From Camarhynchus parvulus (taxonomy: Eukaryota > Chordata > Aves > Passeriformes > Thraupidae), in assembly GCF_901933205.1 (NCBI RefSeq), contig NC_044572.1, positions 79,481,465-79,545,464 of the forward strand: a stretch of 64,000 nucleotides of DNA. The letters run 5' to 3'. Position numbers and translations under genes: made by a program. Below are positions 1 through 11,800 of this stretch, piece by piece (positions within the stretch are counted from its first letter, which is position 1; every line of letters starts with the position of its first letter). Below the pieces are notes generated by a model that was given only the letters and a program-made list of their open reading frames with translations, did not search any database and had not been told where the DNA came from.

Positions 1-2279
1 ATCTGATTAAAAACCTAAACTGAAACTCCAGTAGCCAAGCAGTCATGATTGTCCAAAAGAATTCCCTGAAACAGATGTAATTTTTTAAATTGATATGACT
101 GCTGTAGCAAGCGAAGGTTAGTATGGCTGTCACCTTGAAAGGAATGGTGGGTGTAGTCATTAACAGGTGCCTCTTTCTCTTTCCTGGTAGTATCAGTGTC
201 TCAAACACCTTTCTGAACATCAGATTCATCCCCAGCTTTTTATCTGTTCTCTTTTTATCCCTCAGCCTCCACAACTCCCTTCTGATCAGGTTAACTTGTT
301 TTCATTTGTGGCAATCATTCATCAGTTTATTCTGAGTACTTCTACAGCCAAAACAGAAATCCATTAAATCTATATAGCAGTTTAATCTCAACCAATAATT
401 GCTCATTAATCTTGCTGGAAATACACATTTTCTTCAGCCCATTGGCAAGGCACAAGCTTGAGGAAAAAAATGAAGTATTTAATCAGTTTTTTAAAGTTTG
501 TTAATGACAAATTCTGGCTGACAGATTAAAAAATTAGGTCTGCTGCATTGGGGTGCATTCAGTTTTTAAAAAGTGATTAACTATATGCCAAGTTGTCAAA
601 GAAATTTTGCATGAAAAAAGAGGAGTTGTTAACATTATTATGTCTCTGCCCAATGATTTTATAATGTCCATTTTAAATATACATGGAAAAAATAAGTCAG
701 TATCATACAGTAATTTTCAAAAAGTGGAGTTTTTAACTATGAAAAGAGAAGCCTGAAACACCTTTTATGCTCACTCATAACGTCCCCCAGTTTTTTCTCC
801 CATCAGTTTGATTTTAGAAACACTTCTGTATTTCCCTCTAAAATTTTAGTTGCATCTGCTAGCTAACTGAATTGAACACAGATTTTGGCTTTTCTGTCCT
901 GAAGAACTTCTCCTTGTTCTTGCTCTCCCATCAAACCATGGCTGCATCCTGGGAGACTCAGTTTTCCAGCACAGTTGGATTTGCTGACACAGGTAGGTCA
1001 TGGCCTGGGTTGATTTAGAAGTCCCACACTTGCTAAATAATTCAACCTATTTTATGGCTACTTGGTTAATACCCAGTTTCTGTGGAGTTGGTAAAGTGTC
1101 TGACAAAAGGTCAAATTGATTGCACTGCTTCTCTCTGTTGAACTTTTGCTGCTTCCTCATGCTGCTGTCCATATATCTTCCCTCCTGATTGATTTTCTTA
1201 ATTCAAAAATTGATGCAAAAAAGTCTTTTCTAATGAAAAGCATGTTTGTCAATATTCTCCACTCCCTTTATGGATTTCTGTGCGTTGTTACTTTGATTAC
1301 CAGCTCCTGACCTGTTTATATTCTGGTGTGCTTGAAAACCCAAACCTTCTTTCTCCAAATGTGTAGTTTCATTTTAAAGATCTTTTTGAGAGCAGAAAGC
1401 AGCCTCATGCTACCTGACCCACACTGTATTTTTATATTCAGAAAGAGAAGAAAAACAACCTGTTGTGAGCATCAGGTCTTTATTTCTGGTCAGAGATGGA
1501 TTCCCAGATAAAAGGATATATTTCTTCTTTTTCTTGTGACACAAAGTCAGACTTCAAAAGCCTTCTACTTGTTCCAAGTGAGTTGGAGGCTGAAGCTGTG
1601 ACACCGTGTAAGGCTGTATATGACATACACCGCTGCTGTGCACTTGTTCAGTGCAAAGTATTGAGTCTTGAACTCTTTTTAGTTTGATAGAAAACCCATC
1701 ATAATGTTTGACTATTACAAAGCTTCAGCCTCGCAGATGTTGAACTTTTCTTGATGCCTGTATACATCATACAAGATGAAGCAAGTGAAGCTGCGTTACA
1801 GACATTGTTTCGTGTTGTGATGATGAATTATTTCTGCCACTGATCACCATGCCAGCAATGGAGTACATGGCTGTAATAACACATTTTCACATTCCATTTG
1901 TTAGTTCCAGTATTGATTAATTTTTTTCCAATGTAGCCTTAGACTTTCTTTGAGGTCAAATGCAGCAAATTTTGAGGATTTCTCTATTCAAACAGTAAAT
2001 ACTAACTAAAAAAGATCCTATAATTCAAGTGAAAATAGCTCACATTACCCAATCCTCCAAGATTTTAAACAGTTGAGCACATCCTCTCATTAATTTGGTT
2101 TTTCAGAATTCTGTATTGTTGAAGTTTAATAAGAATACACATGTAACCAAAGCACTTTCCCTCCCTACATTTCTTAAAGTTGTTCTAGAAGGGTGTGAAC
2201 ATGAACTCTGAACTGGCATCAAATTTGAAAGACCAAATTTTGATCAGGAAATCTTTAATAACAATTTGATGTGAGGGAA
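1..2279. other. Unassigned intronic sequence
   Basis: AT-rich DNA with only short open frames, none longer than about 70 codons and none with a recognisable product or paired splice sites. I see no repeat family. It ends where CR1 similarity begins near 2280. Confidence 0.7.
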
Positions 2280-3250
2280 GTGAATTGGCAGTCCAAGTGG
2301 AGACCAGTGACAAGTGGTGTCCCTCACTGATTGGTATCGGGACTGGTGATTTTCAGCATCTTTGTTGGCAACACGGACACTGGGACAGAGTTCACTCTTA
2401 GCAGGTTTGCTGGTGACACCAAGCTCAGTGATGTGATCAACACGACTGAGGAAGAGATACCATCCAGCAGGACCTGGACAAACTTGAGAGGTGGACCTTT
2501 GCAATCCTCATGGAGTTCAGCAAGTGCAAGGTGTTGCATCTGGGTCAGGGCAATCCCAAGCACAAATATAGGCTCTGTGGAGAATGGATTGAGAGGAGCC
2601 CTGTGGAGAAGGACTTGGGTGCATTGCTGGACAAGAAGCTTGATGTGAGTTGACAATATGCACTTATAGCCCAGAAGGTCAACTGTATCCTGAGATGCAT
2701 CAAGGAAGCAGGACCAGCAGATCAATAATGGAGGTGACTCTGCCTGTCTGGTCTGCTCTTGTGAGATCCCACCTGCAGTGCTGCATCCAGCTGTGGAGGA
2801 AGGCCCTGAAGATGCTAAGAGGCCTGGAACAGCTCTCCTATGAAGACAGACTGAGAGACTGGGGCTATTCAGCCTGCAGAAGAGAAGGCTCCAGGGGGAC
2901 CTTATAGCACCTTCCAGTGCCTAAAGGAGGCCTACAGGAAAGCAAGAGAGGGATTTGTTACAAGGGCATGTAGTGACAGGACAAGGGCGAATGGCCCTAA
3001 GCTGAAGGACGGCAGGTTCAGTTTAGATATTAGGAACAGATTCTTTACAATGTGGGTGGTGAAGCACTGGAACAGGTTGCCCAGAGAGATTGTGTATGCC
3101 CCATCTCTAGAAGCGTTCAAAGTCCAACATGGATGGGGCACGGAGCAACCCGGTCTAGTGGAAAGTGTCCCTGCCCATGGAGGGAGAGTTGAAACTACAT
3201 GATTTTTAAGGTCCCTTCCAACCAAAACTATTCTACAAATCTGTGGTTCT
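2280..3250 (+). repeat. CR1 LINE, 5'-truncated, with RT C-terminal part and 3' UTR
   Basis: The order of recognisable CR1 segments is: GGTGTCCCTCA near 2318, the reverse-transcriptase motif block, the cysteine/tryptophan-rich C-terminal part of ORF2, then the 3' UTR ending in AAGGTCCCTTCCAACC (about 3208) and a degenerate 8-bp tail to about 3250. A frame at 2331-2648 reads SRFAGDTKLSDV, where active CR1 elements have FADDTKL. The second catalytic-box residue is thus Gly (codon 2412-2414). About 50 bp normally found after CAGCTGTGG is missing near 2796, and the frame is broken several times. This is a dead copy that was truncated at its 5' end on insertion. Confidence 0.95.
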
Positions 3251-6200
3251 TTCTTCTTATCCTAATGCATTGTATTCTGCATTGCTGGGCATCTATTAGA
3301 TTTTTCTCATGTTGTGAAGAGGCAATGAAGCTATTCTGGATGACTTACCTAGCAGTAATTCCTACCAGTGCACCATTTTTCTTCTGTTTTAACTATAGAT
3401 ATTCAAGATGAAATATTATAAACAAATTGCAGGCTACAAACTAGTCTCATTTGTGCTCATTGCAATATAGCCGTAAATGCACATAGATGGTAGAAACAGA
3501 ATATTCTTTTGAGGGAGAATTTCTTCAGTTTCTTCTATATTTTCTGCATAAGTCAACAACCAAGAATTGAAAAACAAGGGGAAAAAATCCCCAGTGTCAT
3601 GGCTTCTGTGCCCTTTTTTATGCTTGCATTTAATCTTTCTGATAGTGAAGACTACTAAGTAGCACAGAATAGTCTGACCGTTGAGCACTGCCTATGAGAG
3701 GAGGGTGGTGTGGGTTTCTGGAGAATGAGGTTAACTATCAGATCCCGTGGTTTTGATGGTGATTAAATCATCAACAGAAAAAACCATGTGGATTACACTA
3801 TGGAATAACCTCCTTCTTTTTTGCCCTTTTTTGTCCCATCCCACTTCTCTGATACAAAACTCAGAGCAGCTTTCTGTAACAAGGCCCAGGTGATTCATGT
3901 TGTCTCCAAGAAACTGGGATTATCTTCAGCATGTCTTCTGAAGTTGTTTTGCTTTCTATTCTATGACTTAAATGTGGCTCACATTCTGCAAAGTTCTTGC
4001 TGTGTGTTAAAAACATTTAGCAATCATGTTTTTCTCAAAGCTGCTACATAGTAGTAGGAAATTCTTAGTAGTTCTTCTAACAAAGCTGGCTAGCAAATGG
4101 GCATTTTCTCTTCTTGCTTTCTGTTACTGAATTGGTTATTCCCCCAAACAGGAAAACAGAGTAAGTCTTAAAGACTCTGTGGCCTGTAATGTAATTCAAA
4201 AATAATTTTGCTATTCATTGGTGTTACAGAACATAAAGAGCAAAAGTTGGTAGAAATAAGTGCTATCTACTACTGTCTATTCAGACCCTGAAAAAGCCTT
4301 TCTTAATTTATTATGCAAGAACAAAATTCCCTGTTTATTCATTTTGCCTGAGTTTAGTATGTCATGGAAGAAAAACTGTAGGGATCTGCAGGGTCACCAT
4401 GCCCAGTATCACACAAACCTCTTGCTTATTCTTAGAGTGGTCATTCTCATAGGGTTATCAAATCAAGAGAGAAACATGAGTAAAATATAGTAAGATATTC
4501 TGACAGAGGCCTGAGCTTCTGAAAAACATCTGAAGTTTTTCAGTATTTGAGGACTATTTCATGGTAACTTAGTGTCCCAGAAAATGTCAGTAGAGAAAAA
4601 GGAAAAATTCTGGAGTAATCTCTGCATATGCATAGATTGTCAAGCAGAAGAACAGCAAAGGGTCCCCCTATAAAGGGTTAAGGAGGAAAAAAACCCTACC
4701 ATAACTCAGTACAGAAACTACCTCAGTAAATATTTACTTTATTTCATTTAAATGAAATAGGTACAGCAGTTTATCCTGTGCATGAGTGTTGGCTCACTAC
4801 ACACATTAGGGTAGCACAAGCTAACCCTTGGCTCTGGCCTTAGTACAACTGCATTGAAATGTTTACAGATGTATCTTTTCTGAAAACATAGATTTCTGTA
4901 TTGATGTTTTTCAGTAAAGTTACAATGAATCCACCTAGGCCCTACACTCTTGATGTTTGGAAATGTTTCAAGTTATTCTTGATGAGCCAACGTGAAAAAA
5001 GGGGAATGGGCACTTGTGTAGATTAAAGTGAGGTGTGGATGTTTGCATAAAAACACTGAATTATGGTTCAGAGATAACTGTTCATGTGTTGCATGAATGA
5101 AAGAAAAATCATATACCTGATCTCCTTTCTCAGCATTCCAACTACAACACAGATTTCCTTTTATTCGAGTAGTTCAGGGATAAATTATAGGGTTTCTTTC
5201 TGTTTCTCTCTGTTCAAACTCCCAAAGTTTGCACAGCTTCAGCATACAATGGGTCAAATATCAACAGAGCACTTAAGGAGTTGATCAATTTTAAGTTTGT
5301 GGGAGTTTCTGTGATTCAGAAAAAGTAGGTATTCTACCAATATACAGTAACAGTGTATGGGTTTGAAATGGGAATAGTTTTGCTCCACTTCCATCAATCA
5401 GTTTTATGAGATAGAATCCCTTTATATAAAGATAGCAATCTGCACAAATGTCAAATGATTGAACAAGTCTTTCATGAATATGTGGCAATCCATTTTAATA
5501 CCGATCATTGATTTTGGCAATGAGAGTGAAATCCCTTTGAATTGTATTGATAGGTCAAATTTCTCTATTAAATATACTGCAAAATGGCCTGAGTGTTGTG
5601 CAGTGCTGCAAAAGATGCAATAACTTTATAGTACCTGTTTTCTTATTTTTTTAACTGAGCTTTTCTGAGGTGGGGATGCATATTAGCTCATTGAAATGAA
5701 ACAGGATGGCCCTTCACAATATTTTAATAAAAGAGAACATGCTCAGGCTGCTATGTAATTAACTTATGCCTTTGAGATATTCTTGCATGTAGAGTAGATT
5801 TCTTTTCCTATTAAATTGCCATTTATTTGTGACCTTTAATGTATCACAAACAGTCTTCTTTCTACATCCTAAGCAGCTCTGGAGCACAACAATAAACTGT
5901 TGTATTGCTCTCCTTAAATGACACATCTTGGCAGAGTTACAAGGAAGCTAGTAGGTTTGCCATTCAGGAGCTAAAATAAAGGACTTATCCGTTGCTCCCA
6001 GCAACATTTTACTTCCTTGAAGTTTTAGAAATACAATTAACTGTTGGATTTTCCCCTTCCAAAAGTTTCTGGGATAAGTAGCTGATTGTGTCCTTTTATA
6101 TTATTATTATTGTTGTTGTTACCATTATTATTATTTCTTTGGCCTCAGTAGGTGTTTAAAATACGCTTCTAGTGCTAAACCTCTGAACCTTCTTTGGAGT

Positions 6201-7509
6201 TATCTGTTTCTTCCCTCCCTTTTGGGAGGAAGCTGAGGGCAACCCCTGCACCTGGCAGCACACACAAACCCAGGCAAGATTGGTAGAAGCCAAATCAGCT
6301 ACTTTTTTGTCCCTTCAGATGCTGAAATGCTGCTTTTCCTTCCTCGATGTATATGCCTCGTCCTGTCAAATCAAGCAAAAGTGACCTCAGCTTCATTGTG
6401 ACATTTTGAGAGAAGGCTACTGAAGTGTGCAGTGAAATTTTATGATTCCTAATCAAAAGTGGTACATATTAATGATAGGGGATGTTAAGTACATGGTCAC
6501 TGGGGTTCAGAGAAAGGGGTGGCTCTATGTAAGTAGAAAGGAGCTGCTTTTTTGAGATCTGTATTGAATATGGAATTTTAAGAAAAGGCTAAAATGCAAG
6601 TCTCTAGTCAAGTCCTGCAGCCTTTTACCTAATCATTGGCAGCAAATAACAAAGGCTGTGTGCAAGGAATTCTTTAAAAATGAAAATGGCTATAAAAATT
6701 ACATTAAAAAACTTGGGAAGGACTCATTTTGGAGTCTAAGCTGACAGTTTATTCACACAAAGTTTTTGAGTATGAAACTTAATATTTATGTAAAGGGAAA
6801 GGCTATTTTGCCTGACAGGATCTTTATATACAAAGTAATGGAACAGTTGTTTTCTACCAGCATTCAGATAACAGATGTTGACCAATGGAAATGCATGTAC
6901 TGAATAAGGCACTTTAGCAAGAAATTTTTAGGAGCAAGTTAAATATTTTTGACTTCAGCAGAATAATCGAACTTTAACATTTGCACCATGCCAAAAACGC
7001 CACCAATCTTTTATGGGCATAATTACATCTATGGGGGTCTTGCCTGGGGTGGCAGAAATTTGTCATGAATATTGATTGAGTTTCATTTCCACCTTTGGCA
7101 TCTTGAACCTTGACCCAAGAGCCTTCAGACTTCAGGGTGCACACAAGGTCTTGCTGCATTCAGTGGCAAGCAATGCTGTACATGGATCTGTTCCTAGCAA
7201 CGTGGTTTGGAGCCTCAGAGCTGTCCCCACTGGAGGCTGGGCCAGGGCACTTATCCCTTAGTTTGTGACCTTCTCACCTGTTGCTGTGTGCACATCAAAA
7301 AATTCAAGAGTAAGTTTTATTTTCTAGATGACTGTATATTTTAAAGTTTCACAGCTTCAGGTTATATAGTCTGAAAAGCAGAAGTTTAAAAGAAAAGTTA
7401 AAAAAAGAATATATGCCCCAAAATGTAATGCTATGTATTGTAAGAGACTGATAAGATCTGTAAGACTCTGATGTGGAGTTAAATCCATTCAGTGTGAAGT
7501 TATGCTATG
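3251..7509. other. Unassigned intronic sequence
   Basis: AT-rich sequence between two CR1 copies. It holds the short ATT/GTT repeat at 6098 and small A/T runs, and no exon or transposon that I can support. Open frames (up to about 84 codons) do not resemble known proteins. Confidence 0.7.
6098..6135 (+). repeat. Short ATT/GTT trinucleotide repeat
   Basis: TATTATTATTAT passes into TTGTTGTTGTT, then ACCATTATTATTATT. An ordinary intronic microsatellite. Confidence 0.9.
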
Positions 7510-8300
7510 CATAGAATCATAGAATATCTGAGTTGGACAGGACCTACAAGGAACATCAACCCCTGGCCCTGCACAGGACAGCCCCAAGACATCACACCAT
7601 GTGCCTGAGAGCATTGTCTGAACACTTCCTGAACTCTGTCAAGCTTGGTGCTGTAAACACTTCCCTGAGGAGCTTCCCGTGCCCAATAATCCTCTGGGTG
7701 AAAAACCTTATTCTAATATCCAACCCAAACCTCTAACACAGCTTCAAGTAATTCCTTTGGGTCCTGTCACTGGTCACCACAGAGAAGAGATCAGTGTCTG
7801 CCTCTCTGCTTCCCCTCACAAGGAAATTGTGACTGCAATGATGTCTCCCCTCAGTCTCCTCCAGGCTGAACAGACCAAGTGACCTCATCCAGTCCTCAAT
7901 GCAGTGTCCCCTCAAGGCCTTTCACCATCCCCGTGGCTCTCCTTTGGATAGTGTCTAAAAGCTTAAAGCTTTTTTTATATTGTGGCACCCAAACCTGCCC
8001 CCGGCACTCGAGGCGAGGCTGCCCCAGCTCAGAGCAGAGCAGGATAATCCCTCGCTTGCCTGGCTGTGATGCTGTGTCTGATGCACCCCAGGGCGCTGCT
8101 GACTCAGATTCAAGTTGCCATCGACCAGGACCCCCAGGTCCCTTTCCATGGCAGTGCTTTCCAGCCTCTGGCTCCCCAGTATGCCCATACACCCAGGACT
8201 GCCCGGCCCACTTTCCCTTTTTAAACTTCGCAGGGTTGGTGATTGCTCAGCCCTCCAATTTGTTCACTAGTAGCTTATCGACTTCCCTCAATTAGAAACC
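7510..8300 (-). repeat. CR1 LINE, antisense, ending next to the CpG island
   Basis: Two adjacent copies of CATAGAAT (7510-7525), the reverse complement of the CR1 tail ATTCTATG, mark the 3' end on the minus strand. Moving right, the sequence reads as antisense CR1 3' UTR and the C-terminal half of the RT ORF. Minus-strand frames include GHTGEPEAGKHCH and the segment with CNN/YKKSF around 7980. The 5' boundary is fuzzy: recognisable CR1 (the GGTTGGTGATTGCTCAGCC block near 8235) runs to about 8260-8300. It therefore stops within about 100 bases of the G+C-rich island. It resembles the copy at 59604 in layout and may belong to the same subfamily. Confidence 0.93.
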
Positions 8301-8354
8301 CTAAATGACTATACCTGTGTATGAAGATTGATCTGCACTCTGCTAGGAAAAAAG

Positions 8355-8894
8355 AAAATGCTGAAGAGGTGTGTGTGAGCCAGTGGCAGGGCCAGGGGCT
8401 GCAGCTCCCGGCCCGTGTCGCCGAGCGCGGCTTCCCCCGAGCCGCTGTCGCTCTCGCAGCGGCCGGGGGTGGCGTGGGCGGCTCCGGCGGTGCCGGGGGC
8501 GCGGGGGGCTCGTCCCGCCGTTGCCATGGAGCCCTTTGTGCCCGCCGAGCGCCTCCCCCGGCCCGCCCGCGCTGCCCCCGGGCCCGGCAGCTGCCGCCGC
8601 TGCCCGCGGCCCGGCCGCGCCCCCGGCCCCCGCCCGCCTCAGCGCACAGCGGCGCGGGCTGGGCTGCCTGTTGTTGTCGGCCGCGCGCTCTGCCCGCCGC
8701 TGGGAACGGCCGCTGCTGCTGTCCCCAAGTTTCTTTTTGTAAGGGTTAAAAGGAGAAGGGGGCATTACAAAAGAAGAGTAGAGCTGCTAGAGCCGCCGCT
8801 CCGGAGAGGAGGGAAAGTCGCCCCGGCGGTGAGGAGGCTTCCCAGGGCGCAGCGAAGTGATTCGGGAGATTAATTTACAAGTGGGCAACAAAAG
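8355..8894 (+). promoter_or_regulatory. CpG-island promoter and putative non-coding alternative first exon of CTNND2
   Basis: About 8400-8740 is extremely G+C- and CpG-rich, with GGGCGG and CCGCCC boxes and no obvious TATA box, in an otherwise AT-rich and CpG-poor window. That is the signature of an unmethylated vertebrate promoter. Downstream the composition relaxes and the sequence reaches a strong donor on the + strand: AAAG|GTAAAT, with the last exon base at 8894. The next recognisable exon on that strand is the CTNND2 exon at 38012. The island does not encode the canonical CTNND2 start, so it is not the main first exon. All frames from the leader hit a stop before the donor (the longest at 8871-8873), so spliced translation would start in the coding exon, for example at ATG 38111. 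Human CTNND2 is known to have N-terminally shorter isoforms. Alternatives are the promoter of an unknown lncRNA or a methylated orphan island. The transcription start cannot be placed from sequence. Confidence 0.6.
8526..8873 (+). other. Candidate upstream ORF in the CpG island (115 codons)
   Basis: An ATG at 8526 sits in a near-ideal Kozak context (GCCATGG) and opens a frame of 115 codons ending in TAA at 8871-8873, 21 bases before the putative donor at 8894. The predicted product is Pro/Ala/Arg-rich with a basic C-terminal part and no domain that I recognise. The same frame is also open upstream to 8415. G+C-rich islands are poor in stop codons, and other frames on both strands are also open here, so this may be chance. 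If the island is transcribed, this ORF would precede the CTNND2 start at 38111 and could reduce its translation. I do not claim it is a gene. Confidence 0.2.
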
Positions 8895-11800
8895 GTAAAT
8901 CCTGAAAGATGGATCTCTTGTGTGAGATGGAATGGGAGCTTTCGTGGAAAGGTTTATGACTTCTCTTAAAACGTCACTTTTGAATGTCTTTGGGATGGTG
9001 TTCTACTTCAAAATGCTGTAAGTCTCTTACCATAGGTAGCATAATTAGCCTGATTTTTAGAGTTCACAGGAAAGGCAAGAAAGTAAATGTTACTCTTCAG
9101 TACCTTATTTCCCCCAAATGCCTCGTGTTCTTGTTCAGCAGCACTTGATTTGACCGCCGTTATTTCCTGGTGCGACCCGTCTAAAGGAAAGCTTGAAGTA
9201 ATTCCACTGAGTTATAATAATTCAACCAGCCGATCTTCCTTGTGCAAAAATGTGTTTCTGTAGATGCATGCTTTCGAGTTCGCAGACCTGTTGCTTTGAA
9301 CTTCCACCCTAGAAAATGTTCTCAGTAAAATACCATATACTCAACTATAGTGATATATCTCTTTTCAAATTATAGTCTTGTGTAGGTGAGAATGGGATTT
9401 GCATTTTTTATAATTATATTTAGCCTTTCAGGCTTTGCTGGGGGCTTTTCAGGTCGATTTTTTTTTAGATGCATCAGCTAATTTGAAATTCATTACAGAT
9501 AGTAAAAATAATGCATGGTTATGACTTGCTAGTTTCATCTGGTGCTGCCCAAGTCCCAGGGAAATGTGGCTGACTGTTCAAGGGATTAAATAAATGAACT
9601 TCATGTGGAAGTCAGTTGTGTGGAAAAAGTCCCGACGGCCTTCTTTTACACAGATCTGTATACTTGTTAAGGTAACAGTTCAATAGTTTTATCTTTTGGC
9701 TGAATAAATGAAATACATAAAATGTAAAAACAAACCACCCTTCCTTATGTCTAGTACTCTCTACTAACAATAAAAAAAAGAGAGTTTTTAGAGCGTGTTG
9801 TTTTTATGTATTTTTCCTGAATCAAAACACTGCAGGAATGTCTTAATGTGTTTACTAGATTACTGCATTTGTGCAATTAAAGGAGTAAACATGTATCCTC
9901 CCAAGGTCCATAAGGACTGAAATGCATGACTTAGGGGATTTTTTTTCTGATATAGTTAGTTTTTATCAGTTAAAGTAGGAAACAAAAGGTTTTCTAGATC
10001 AAAATGGTATAACTACTCAGTGTTAAGCTGAGTGCTTGGGTGTTTTGTGGTGTGGGTTTGGTTTCTTTGTTTTTCCTTTTTTTTTTCCTTCTGGTAATCT
10101 AGAATATTCATCTTTCTTCAGATGTTCCCATCTTCATTAGACCAATAGAACTTCTGCAATTACTTCAAGACCAAATTTAATTTCAAAAAAAGTTTTGTAA
10201 GACAAATTTAACATTTGACTAGTGCTCAGTAGTTTAAGTGTTGTGTGCAATTGATCCAAGCTTTTTCTCACTTGATCCAACTAGTCATTTTAACAAGTTT
10301 ATACCACTAGACTGGTTTTAGTAAGACTGCTTAACTTGTTCTGTGGTATTTTTCACTTGATTGTGGCATCTTAAAGCGTGCTCATTTACTGTGGATTCTT
10401 TCAGCAGCTTTCTAATTGCAGACAGTTTAATTTTAGTGGCTTATGAAGTCGTTTGCAGAAACTGGGTACCTTCTTCCTCTCCCTCTTAAGATGTGCTGCG
10501 TAAAGGCCCCAGTTGGTCTCAACGGTGGGAAAAACATTAAAGTGACTTAGAAACACTCATGAAGTGCTCGTGAAACCTGTGGTGTCAGAGCAGTACCTGA
10601 AGTTGTTACAGCGGTTAATTCCAGTCTCCTTTACTGAAGTCCTCTGAGTCAGGTGTAGAAGTAAAAATTCAGTGAAGTTCCTAATACAGTGTGCTCTCAG
10701 TGGAACCTCCTGCGGTTGATAAATATTTCAAGAAGCTGAAAGTTAGTGATACATTTTAAATGCACTGCTAAGCTGAGTTACTTCATGGTCCTTTGCATAC
10801 ACATTTGCATTATTCATTTGTGCTGTGCAGGTAGATAATGGGCCAAATCTATCTTTGGTATTACTCCACTGATTTCTGAGTAACTGAGCTAATTCAACCA
10901 TATGTGTACATCTTGCTTTTTGGAAGTCCAAGGCAAAGTAGGAATTACTTTGGTGATTTTATTATACAGGTAAGAGTTGTTTGTACACTAACTATTAATG
11001 TTTGGTAGCTTAAGCATTTCTTCATTAAGGTAATTGTAAGCAGAATGTATAATTTATTTTTTTCTTTTTTTTTCTGAAAAAAACCACCATGGCTAGTGTT
11101 TTAGTTGCTGAAGTGACTGAGAGATGTGATAAACCATCTTTCTGTCATTGGTAAAAGTTCATCCTAATAACCTACTAACGTAGACGTTCTTGACACACTG
11201 CTTTGTACCACAATCCACTCTCTCTGGCTGTTTTAAGCAGCCTTTCATGTCTGGGCCCATGATACTGATGTGCTGCATTTGTGTGTATGCGTGTATAGAA
11301 ACTGTACGTGTATCTCTATTTTAAATAACTAGGTACTTGCTTTAACTTACAATGAGAGGCAGAGGTAACAAAAAATGGAAAGCCTTGATCATTTGCTTGG
11401 ACTAGATTTAAAATGCTGGCTCTGAGCAGGTCAGTCAGATGGTAGAGTATATAATATATTTGATGGAAGCTACTATCCCTACATTTAAATGTGTATATGG
11501 AAGAGGTTATTGTTTGTGGGAGAGCTTTATTTATTTCTTTCTTTCAGAAGATAATGATGTAGAAATGTTAATGTCAAATTTAACTCTTCAATTTTAAGAT
11601 CCAGAGAGATCCTATCAGAAGACCCTTAGCATGGAGTTCATGCTATTATGGATAATTTCTGCCCGAGATCAAGGCTTTTATGTGGCATTCTCAGAATGCT
11701 CATTCCAGTAATTGGCTTTTTAAAAAGCTAACTTGAAAATTACAGCAGAAACTTTGTCCTCCCAACTATGAACACATGAAAAACATCTCTGTCACTGCTG

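Noticed and set aside
8321..8765. Overlapping long open frames on both strands of the CpG island
   Set aside because: G+C-rich DNA is poor in stop codons; several frames are open at once, so openness is not evidence of coding. Only the strong-Kozak ORF is kept as a weak lead.
8343..8894. Canonical CTNND2 exon 1
   Set aside because: The known N terminus (beginning MFARKPPGAA in human) is not encoded in any frame of the island.
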